NCBI GenBank assembly: GCA_937897245.1 | Contig: CALCBO010000168.1 | Span: 1 to 5,610 of the forward strand | Length of the DNA: 5,610 bases | Source: an uncultured Caryophanales bacterium | GTDB lineage: Bacteria; Bacillota_I; Bacilli_A; RF39; UBA660 | Direction of reading: 5' to 3' | In this document: positions 1 through 4,525 of the stretch, piece by piece | Layout of the letters: every line of letters begins with the position of its first letter | Numbering within the stretch: the stretch's first letter is position 1 | Program-made: the position numbers and the translations under genes | Notes under the pieces: model-generated | What the model was told of the DNA's origin: nothing | The model's database searches: none | The model's input: the letters and a program-made list of their open reading frames with translations, nothing else

Positions 1-1
1 C

Positions 2-343
2 TTCGATACATTGGAGGAGGTCTGCCGTCTTCTCTCCCGTCGGCCCAAGCCCCTGGCCTTCTATTTCTTCTCGGAGGATAAGGGCCGCATTCAGGCCGTC
101 ACCTCCCGTTGCGCCTTTGGCGGCGGCTGCGTCAACGATGTGATCATCCACCTTGCCACCAGCGAAATGGGCTTTGGCGGCGTGGGGGAGAGCGGCATGG
201 GTTCTTACCACGGCAAAACCGGTTTTGACACCTTCACCCATTATAAAAGTATTGTAGACAAGAAGACATGGCTGGATCTGCCAATGCGTTACCAGCCATA
301 TACCAAGTTGTATGAAAAAATGTTACGGATTTTCCTACGCTAA
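2..343 (+). CDS. Class 3 aldehyde dehydrogenase, C-terminal part (5' end outside window)
   Basis: NAD(P)-dependent aldehyde dehydrogenase of the ALDH3 type, which oxidises aldehydes to carboxylic acids. Only the last 113 residues are visible; the frame is open to the left edge, so the TTG near base 11 is not a start. Seen directly: KPLAFYFFSEDK, then GGGCVNDVIIHL and the class 3 signature FGGVGESGMGSYHGKTGFDTFTH, with the Asn and the glycine-rich stretch expected in this region of ALDH3 enzymes. The catalytic Cys and Glu lie upstream of the window. The gene ends in TAA just before a strong terminator and converges on the HerA-like gene. Odd: codons up to about base 240 are strongly G/C-ending, whereas the last 100 bases (from TTHYKS onward) are around 40% G+C, so the composition changes inside the frame without breaking it. 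The exact aldehyde substrate cannot be told. Confidence 0.9.
   Translation, partial: FDTLEEVCRLLSRRPKPLAFYFFSEDKGRIQAVTSRCAFGGGCVNDVIIHLATSEMGFGGVGESGMGSYHGKTGFDTFTHYKSIVDKKTWLDLPMRYQPYTKLYEKMLRIFLR
230..265. other. Composition step inside the aldehyde dehydrogenase frame
   Basis: The 60-base line from 181 counts about 58% G+C and the line from 241 about 40%; lines 1-240 are uniformly G+C-rich and nothing after that reaches such values. The step falls just after the conserved FDTFTH motif and keeps the reading frame. This is either a recombination joint at conserved sequence or an assembly joint; the sequence alone cannot separate the two. Confidence 0.6.
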
Positions 344-382
344 AACTGCAATCACATTCTTTGCAGCTAGCATAGAGACAGA

Positions 383-410
383 AAAAAGCGCCACATCTGT
401 GACGCTTTTT
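383..410. terminator. Bidirectional rho-independent terminator between converging genes
   Basis: The arm AAAAAGCG (383-390) pairs with CGCTTTTT (403-410). After a single C/A mismatch (391/402), CAC (392-394) pairs with GTG (399-401) around an ATCT loop. The arm ends give a T-run downstream on the plus strand and, by the A-run at 382-387, on the minus strand too. It lies 39 bases after the aldehyde dehydrogenase stop and about 24 bases after the stop of the HerA-like gene, so it can end both transcripts. Confidence 0.85.
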
Positions 411-433
411 CTATTCTATCATCCTATTTCCAT

Positions 434-2038
434 TTATTTCTTAAACAGTGTACTTAAAATGCCTCGTCCAAGTGCTGCACCAATATTGCCGCCCAGCTTC
501 TTACCGAACTTACCGCCGATGGCATTCCCAATCGTATTGCCCACTTCCCGGCCGATGGTTCCTGTTGCAGTACTTGCCACTTTCTTAATGGCATTTTTCT
601 TTTCTCTTTCTTTTGCAGCTTCTGCTTTTTCTGCCGCTTTTCTTGCCGCTTCTTCTTCTTTGGCTTTTTTCTTCGCTGCTGCAGCTTCCTCTTTAGCCTG
701 CTGTTTTGCTGCTGCCGCTGCTTCTGCTTCCTGCTGTTCTTCTAATGCTTCCTGTTCTACTCTCTCTGTTAACATCTCGTAAGCAGATTCTCTGTCTAAT
801 TCCTGAGAATACTTTGGATAAAGCATGCCATTGGTCACCTGATAGTTTCTCTCTGCATCGTCAATTGGTCCCATCATACTCTGTGGCGGAAGGATATCAC
901 ACTGTTTTACAACTGTAGGAACACCCTTTTCATCAAGAACGGAGATCAACGCTTCCCCTGTTCCAAGAGAAGTCAGCACCTCAAAAGTATCAAAATCAGG
1001 ATTTTCACGGAAGGATTCCGCTGCCGCTTTGGCAGCTTTTTGTTCTTTTGGTGTATAAGCACGAAGTGCATGCTGTACTTTATTGCCAAGCTGACCAAGA
1101 ACTCCATCCGGGATATCCTGTGGATTCTGAGTAATAAAGTAAATACCAACACCTTTGGAACGAATAAGACGAACAATCTGTTCAATTTTCTGCATTAGTT
1201 CCTTTGGCGCATCTTCAAACAAAAGATGAGCTTCATCAAAGAAAAATACCATCTTAGGTCTATCTAAATCACCAGCTTCTGGTAAAGTCTCAAATAATTC
1301 AGACAATAACCATAGCATAAATGTAGAATACATTGTAGGGTTTAAAATTAACTGCTGACAATCCAAGATAGAAATAATACCTTTCCCATTATAATCTCTA
1401 CATAACCAATCAGCAATATTAATAGCAGTTTCTCCAAAAAATTTATCTCCACCTTCAGCTTCTAATGCAACTATAGCTCTAACAATAGCTCCTAATGATT
1501 GTTTAGCAATATTCCCGTATTGTAAAGTATATTCTTTAACATTATCACCTACATATTGAATCATACTCTTTAAATCTTTAGTATCTAATAAAAGTAACCC
1601 TTCATCATCAGCAATCTTAAAAATAATAGTTAATATATCAGATTGAACATCATTTAAACCTAAGATTCTACTTAATAATAAAGGTCCCATTTCTGAAATT
1701 GTTGTTCTTAGTGGTAAACCATTTTTTTGATAAATATCCCAAAAATTAATAGGATACGGATGTAAATCAAAGTTTTCTAATTTTAAGTTTTCTATACGTT
1801 TAGAAATATTATCATTCATTGTACCAGCTAAACAAGTTGCAGCTAAGTCTCCTTTAATATCAGCTAAGAAGACAGGTACACCAGCATCACTAAATGATTC
1901 AGCTAAAACTTTTAAAGTGATTGTTTTACCAGTTCCAGTAGCTCCAGCTATTAATCCATGTCTATTAGCCATTTTAGGATAAATATATATACTTTCTTCA
2001 TTAGATTTACCAACTAATATCTTATTATCAAAATACAT
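434..2038 (-). CDS. HerA-like ATPase, DUF853/YjgR-type
   Basis: Predicted P-loop ATPase of the HerA/FtsK superfamily, cytoplasmic, 534 residues, close to the family's usual size of about 500. HerA proper is a hexameric DNA translocase in end resection; the role of DUF853/YjgR members is poorly defined, so DNA translocation here is inference. Seen: Walker A GATGTGKT at residues 32-39, FLADIKGDL around 58-66, Walker B with FFFDEAHLLF (Asp268, Glu269), then RSKGVGIYFITQNPQDIP with the polar sensor-like TQNP. Residues about 425-486 are a highly charged Ala/Lys/Glu coiled coil. The last 48 residues are glycine-spaced (GREVGNTIGNAIGGKFG and on) and end LFKK. The start at 2038 is chosen over the longer frame from 2098 because an AGGAGG lies 7 bases upstream and homology begins at MYFDNK. 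It follows the acyl carrier protein gene by 11 bases, so the pair is probably co-transcribed. Odd: the 5' half is about 30% G+C and the 3' half about 45-50%, changing near the Walker B codons. Confidence 0.9.
   Translation of the reverse strand: MYFDNKILVGKSNEESIYIYPKMANRHGLIAGATGTGKTITLKVLAESFSDAGVPVFLADIKGDLAATCLAGTMNDNISKRIENLKLENFDLHPYPINFWDIYQKNGLPLRTTISEMGPLLLSRILGLNDVQSDILTIIFKIADDEGLLLLDTKDLKSMIQYVGDNVKEYTLQYGNIAKQSLGAIVRAIVALEAEGGDKFFGETAINIADWLCRDYNGKGIISILDCQQLILNPTMYSTFMLWLLSELFETLPEAGDLDRPKMVFFFDEAHLLFEDAPKELMQKIEQIVRLIRSKGVGIYFITQNPQDIPDGVLGQLGNKVQHALRAYTPKEQKAAKAAAESFRENPDFDTFEVLTSLGTGEALISVLDEKGVPTVVKQCDILPPQSMMGPIDDAERNYQVTNGMLYPKYSQELDRESAYEMLTERVEQEALEEQQEAEAAAAAKQQAKEEAAAAKKKAKEEEAARKAAEKAEAAKEREKKNAIKKVASTATGTIGREVGNTIGNAIGGKFGKKLGGNIGAALGRGILSTLFKK
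1140..1330. other. Composition step inside the HerA-like gene
   Basis: Hand-counted G+C falls from roughly 45-50% per 60-base line before about 1140, through about 37-40% at 1141-1260, to about 32% by 1321 and about 20% near 1621. Codon third positions switch to A/T at the same place. The transition spans the codons of the Walker B region, the most conserved part of the protein, and the frame is unbroken. This fits crossover, real or in assembly, at conserved sequence. Confidence 0.65.
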
Positions 2039-2045
2039 TTTTATT

Positions 2046-2051
2046 CCTCCT
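2046..2051 (-). promoter_or_regulatory. Shine-Dalgarno AGGAGG that fixes the HerA-like start
   Basis: On the minus strand AGGAGG is followed by 7 bases and ATG at 2038-2036. It overlaps the TAG stop of the acyl carrier protein (2052-2050), so ribosomes finishing that gene stop on the next gene's binding site, favouring coupled translation. The alternative ATG at 2098 lies inside the acyl carrier protein and has no comparable site. Confidence 0.85.
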
Positions 2052-2274
2052 ATACATGTTCTTCTAAATAATTCATAATATCTTTGACAGTTTTCCAACT
2101 ATAAAATTCTTCATCTGGTATTTCAATAGAAAATTCATCTTCAATTCTACTTACTATTTCTACCATATCTAAAGAATCAGCACCAAGATTTCTTTCTAAT
2201 TTAGAATCTAATTCGATTTTATTTGTTTTTAACCATAGTTGTTCTGCAATAATTTCTTTAATTTTTTTAAGCAT
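2050..2274 (-). CDS. acpP: Acyl carrier protein
   Basis: Small acidic helical carrier of 74 residues, near the usual 75-80. It carries acyl chains as thioesters on a 4'-phosphopantetheine arm in fatty-acid synthesis. Seen: LGADSLDMVEIV, with the DSL motif placing the modified serine at residue 34, then the acidic recognition helix (DMVEIVSRIEDEFSIEI) and a C-terminal PDEEFYSWKTVKDIMNYLEE helix as in bacterial ACPs. An AGGAAGG (2286-2280) stands 5 bases before the ATG. It is the first gene of an apparent two-gene unit with the HerA-like ATPase and is transcribed away from the HAD phosphatase gene. No fab, pls or acpS gene is visible nearby, so whether this is the main housekeeping ACP or an extra copy with a dedicated partner cannot be decided. 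The symbol is assigned by family. Confidence 0.93.
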   Translation of the reverse strand: MLKKIKEIIAEQLWLKTNKIELDSKLERNLGADSLDMVEIVSRIEDEFSIEIPDEEFYSWKTVKDIMNYLEEHV

Positions 2275-2336
2275 AATATCCTTCCTCTCTTATTAACATT
2301 TTAACAAATACATGAATGTAATGAAATGAAAATATG

Positions 2337-2345
2337 ATTATATCA
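2337..2345 (-). promoter_or_regulatory. Probable extended -10 promoter for the ACP/HerA-like unit
   Basis: The minus strand reads TGATATAAT, a perfect -10 hexamer with the TGn extension. The -35 position about 17 bases away is poor (TTCTTC), which is common for extended -10 promoters. Transcription would begin near 2330, giving an untranslated leader of about 55 bases before the ACP start. Confidence 0.5.
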
Positions 2346-2374
2346 TCAATGTTTTTATAGAAGAAAAATATATT

Positions 2375-2380
2375 TATAAT
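2375..2380 (+). promoter_or_regulatory. Possible -10 element for the HAD phosphatase gene
   Basis: A perfect TATAAT 37 bases before the chosen start. The -35 region at proper spacing is only T-rich (2352-2357), with no clear TTGACA. In DNA this AT-rich such hexamers arise by chance, so the call rests mainly on its position in the spacer between divergent genes. Confidence 0.4.
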
Positions 2381-2404
2381 CATAAGTATGTTAAAATCTA
2401 ATAA

Positions 2405-2410
2405 AGGTGG
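2405..2410 (+). promoter_or_regulatory. Shine-Dalgarno deciding the HAD phosphatase start
   Basis: AGGTGG, within AAAGGTGGTG, lies 7 bases before ATG 2418 and 4 bases before ATG 2415. The earlier ATG at 2388 has no such site and would add residues (MLKSNKGGV) that precede the usual family N-terminus MKYIFFD. Confidence 0.7.
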
Positions 2411-2417
2411 TGTTATG

Positions 2418-3191
2418 ATGAAATACATATTCTTTGATATAGATGGAACATTAGTAGATATAAAAGATGGTAAGCAATATATACCTGAATCTACGAAAGA
2501 GGTAGTAAAAAAATTACAAGAGAATGGACATATCACTGCAATTGCTTCAGGAAGACAGATGGTAACAGTATTACCTGTCGCAAAAGAATTAAATATAGAT
2601 AATATTGTAAGTGATGGAGGATATGGTTTAATGTATAGAGGTGAAATTAAACATATTTATCCATTAGATAAAGAAATAGTGTTAAAATTATCAGAAGAAT
2701 TATTGAAAAAAGGGATACCTTTTGCATATATGACAGATCCTACTGTTAATGTTGTATATGCTTCATCTCATATGCTAGCAAACCAGGATATTAATCATTT
2801 TGAGAATCTAAAAGTTTTACTTGATGAAGGATTTGATTATACAAAGTATGATGCTTATAAAATATTTATCGCAGTAAAAAAAGAAGATGAAAAAAAGATA
2901 CAGACAGTTGATGCTAGTCGTATAATGAGATATTTTAAAGGACATCTTGCTTTTGAACCTGATGATAAATATAAAGGAGTTAAAGAACTTGTAGAGTTAG
3001 ATGGAGGAAATATAGAGGATATTATTTTCTTTGGAGATGGTTTAAATGATATCGCAATGGCAAAACAAGTCCCTTTTACCATTGCGATGGGTAATGCAAT
3101 AGATGAGTTAAAAGATGTAGCTTATTTTGTGACTAAAAATATAGATAATGATGGAATAGAATATGCTTGTAAGTATTTTCATTTGATTTAG
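2418..3191 (+). CDS. Cof-type HAD-IIB family phosphatase
   Basis: Cytoplasmic haloacid dehalogenase-superfamily hydrolase of 257 residues, the normal size for the Cof/YidA-like group, which removes phosphate from sugar phosphates, nucleotides or cofactors such as FMN or PLP. The actual substrate is not readable from sequence. Seen: motif I FFDIDGTL with the nucleophile Asp7 and acid/base Asp9, motif II IASGR with Ser44, and motif IV FFGDGLNDIAM with Asp207 and Asp211 for magnesium. Between motifs II and III lies the type IIB cap (about residues 80-185), which sets specificity. A motif III lysine is probably in KYKGVKEL, just ahead of motif IV. The start at 2418 is preferred on spacing, with 2415 as close alternative. 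Transcribed alone, divergent from the ACP gene, and closed by its own terminator. Composition matches the AT-rich surroundings. Confidence 0.92.
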   Translation: MKYIFFDIDGTLVDIKDGKQYIPESTKEVVKKLQENGHITAIASGRQMVTVLPVAKELNIDNIVSDGGYGLMYRGEIKHIYPLDKEIVLKLSEELLKKGIPFAYMTDPTVNVVYASSHMLANQDINHFENLKVLLDEGFDYTKYDAYKIFIAVKKEDEKKIQTVDASRIMRYFKGHLAFEPDDKYKGVKELVELDGGNIEDIIFFGDGLNDIAMAKQVPFTIAMGNAIDELKDVAYFVTKNIDNDGIEYACKYFHLI

Positions 3192-3222
3192 AACACAATA
3201 TTTTGAAGGTATTGTGTTTTTT
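3192..3222 (+). terminator. Rho-independent terminator of the HAD phosphatase gene
   Basis: A perfect 9-base stem, AACACAATA (3192-3200) with TATTGTGTT (3210-3218), around a 9-base loop and running into six Ts (3217-3222). It begins the base after the stop codon. The stem has only two G:C pairs, so strength may be modest. The adjoining ABC-ATPase remnant starts on its T-run. Confidence 0.7.
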
Positions 3223-3633
3223 ATTGAAAGTGATACCGACTTAAAAAAAGTAATCAGTAAGTCTGGATTAGAAAAATTTGTATATTCATTACCTCGAGGA
3301 CTAGATACTTTAATTAATGAAAATGGTAATAATATTTCTGGAGGTGAAAAACAAAGAATAGGTATTGCTATAGCCTTGTTGAGAAATACCCCATTTATTG
3401 TGTATGATGAACCTACATCTAATTTAGACAATGTTGTAGCGCAAGAAATTGAGCAGATATTATTAGATAATGATCAAGGATGTATAATGAATACACACAA
3501 ATTAAACAAAGATTTTATGTTAAAATTTGATACAATTTTAGTTTTAGAAAATGGTTATTTGGTAGAATATGGAACTTTTAATTATTTAATCAATAACAAG
3601 AAATATTTTTATGAATTATTTTATAGTAATTAA
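3214..3633 (+). pseudogene. ABC exporter ATPase domain, 5'-truncated remnant
   Basis: C-terminal half of the nucleotide-binding domain of an exporter-type ABC transporter, as found at the C-end of permease-ATPase fusions for peptides or lipids. Seen in the 139-codon frame: FVYSLPRGLDTLINENG, signature ISGGEKQR at 41-48, Walker B FIVYDE with Glu66, D-loop SNLD at 69-72, H-loop NTHKL with His95, and a C-terminal tail ending YELFYSN. Missing: the membrane domain, Walker A and, as far as can be recognised, the Q-loop, so it cannot bind ATP normally. Likeness to ABC proteins begins around IESDTDLKKV, directly on the T-run of the preceding terminator, and an in-frame TGA lies 27 bases before the GTG. 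A GAAGG 4 bases before GTG 3214 could allow some translation but sits in the terminator loop, so it is probably chance. The signature and D-loop residues are intact, so the truncation is recent or the piece is still selected. Confidence 0.8.
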
Positions 3634-3658
3634 TACCTTGTATTTACTCTAAAATAGG

Positions 3659-3688
3659 AAAATGGTATACAATTTGATTCAAAAAATT
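3659..3688 (+). repeat. Imperfect direct repeat, copy 1
   Basis: AAAATGGTAT is followed by an AATTTGATTCAAAAAATT-like stretch. The first 10 bases are identical to copy 2 starting at 3727, and the remainder aligns with a few substitutions and small gaps. Read in a shifted frame, copy 1 gives VYN-FDSK, reminiscent of the residues before FTQG in glutaminyl cyclotransferases, as copy 2 does, so it may be the relic of a duplicated gene start. In AT-rich DNA chance similarity is a real alternative. Confidence 0.35.
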
Positions 3689-3726
3689 ATATTATCTAGA
3701 GCAAGTAACAAGCAGTATGATATAAA

Positions 3727-3755
3727 AAAATGGTATCATTTAATTCACAAATTTT
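3727..3755 (+). repeat. Imperfect direct repeat, copy 2
   Basis: Second copy, 68 bases downstream of copy 1, sharing AAAATGGTAT exactly and then a diverged AATTCACAAATTTT. It covers the codons leading into the FTQG-equivalent position of the cyclotransferase pseudogene. Confidence 0.35.
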
Positions 3756-4389
3756 CACTTAGGGTATTATAAAATATAATAATGAATTTATAGTTAGTTC
3801 AGGTCATTATAATAGTTCGTATATTACCAAGATTGATTTAACCACTGGAGAAATATTTCAACGTAAGAAATTAGAAAAAAAGTATTTTGGAGAAGGTATT
3901 GTATTTAATAATAAATATATTATACAACTAACATGGAGAGAGAAAACTGCTTTATGTAGGAATCCTGCTACATTTGATATAATAGATACTTTTGATTATG
4001 ATGGGGAAGGTTGGGGAATATGTTTTGATAATAAACATTTGTTAATTTCAGATGGTAGTAATATTATAAAAAAATTGGATAATGAAACATATCATTGTAT
4101 TGAGAAAATCCCCATAATATATCGACAAAGGAAAATAGTGGGTTTAAATGACCTAGAGTATTATAACAATTATATTTATGCTAATATATGGAATATGAAT
4201 TATATTTTGAAGATTGATTATAAATCTGGTATTGTTGAATCTGTGTATGATTTTAGAAATCTTGTCTCATTTTTAAAAAAGAAAAATAAGAATATAGGTG
4301 TTCTAAATGGTGTATCTGCCATTTCAAAAAATTTGTTTTTAATTACAGGAAAAAATTGGCCAAATACCTTTATAGTTGAATTAATATAA
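3730..4389 (+). pseudogene. Glutaminyl-peptide cyclotransferase (beta-propeller type), disrupted
   Basis: Family of enzymes that cyclise an N-terminal glutamine of peptides or proteins to pyroglutamate, usually outside the cytoplasmic membrane; the bacterial/plant type is a five-bladed beta-propeller of roughly 230-270 residues. Seen in one frame after base 3762: EFIVSSGHYNSSYITKIDL, FGEGIVF, QLTWREK, GEGWGICF, LLISDGS, LNDLEYYNNYIYANIW, VLNGVSA and TGKNWPNTF near the end, all in family order. Upstream, the frame reads MVSFNSQIFT, then TAG (3760-3762), then GIIKY: the amber codon replaces the glutamine of the FTQG motif, a single C-to-T change from CAG. Another in-frame TGA stands at 3718. 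Immediately upstream the better match (QYDIKKWYH) is in a different frame, suggesting a frameshift near 3735-3742. No signal peptide or start with a ribosome site is visible. About 208 residues remain open, but the TTG at 4039 would yield only the last half. Likely inactive; readthrough is possible but unsupported. Confidence 0.8.
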
Positions 4390-4487
4390 AATAAATTATA
4401 TATAGTTGAGAGCATTTTCTTAGCTTATACATTATGTTTTAAAAGAATGTAACTATAATTATAAAAAATAATTTAATAGATAAAGTT

Positions 4488-4525
4488 AAAACTCCATAAG
4501 GTTAGTAATAGCCTTTAGGAGTTTT
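4488..4525 (-). terminator. Terminator overlapping the stop codon of the PatB-like gene
   Basis: Arms AAAACTCC (4488-4495) and GGAGTTTT (4518-4525) pair over 8 bases. After a 2x2 mismatch, AAGG (4498-4501) pairs with CCTT (4512-4515) around a 10-base loop. On the minus strand the stem is followed by TTTTAACTTTAT. The TAA stop (4517-4515) is inside the stem, so termination is very tight to the gene end. On the plus strand it might also stop readthrough from the cyclotransferase remnant, though the T-run there is short. The rest of the 4390-4487 spacer is plain AT-rich sequence where I see no gene or convincing structure. Confidence 0.6.

Noticed and set aside
312..782. Plus-strand 156-codon open frame opposite the HerA-like gene
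   Set aside because: It is the complement of the Ala/Lys/Glu-rich coiled-coil codons, yielding low-complexity Ala/Ser/Phe protein with no ribosome site; the minus-strand gene explains it.
434..2038. HerA-like ATPase as part of a phage-defence system (HerA with SIR2, DUF4297 or NurA)
   Set aside because: No nuclease, SIR2 or other effector is adjacent, the partner is an acyl carrier protein, and the domain layout fits the housekeeping-like DUF853/YjgR group.
2267..2536. Minus-strand 89-codon frame across the divergent spacer and start of the HAD gene
   Set aside because: It covers the promoter region and the antisense of HAD motif I, overlaps the ACP start, and has no recognisable motif.
3108..3431. 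Minus-strand 107-codon frame antisense to the HAD end and the ABC remnant
   Set aside because: The sense strand carries clear ABC signature and Walker B codons; the antisense product is featureless.
3662..3772. Small 36-codon ORF starting ATG at 3662
   Set aside because: No good ribosome site, no family resemblance, and it overlaps the cyclotransferase remnant; part of it (QYDIKKWYH) is better explained as frameshifted cyclotransferase sequence.
3730..4389. Genetic-code change making TAG a sense codon
   Set aside because: The ACP gene ends in TAG (2052-2050) and the HAD gene ends in TAG (3189-3191), both at normal family lengths, so TAG acts as a stop here.
4398..4460. TATAGTT/AACTATA inverted repeat in the convergent spacer
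   Set aside because: Short all-but-AT arms separated by more than 40 bases; expected by chance in DNA this AT-rich.
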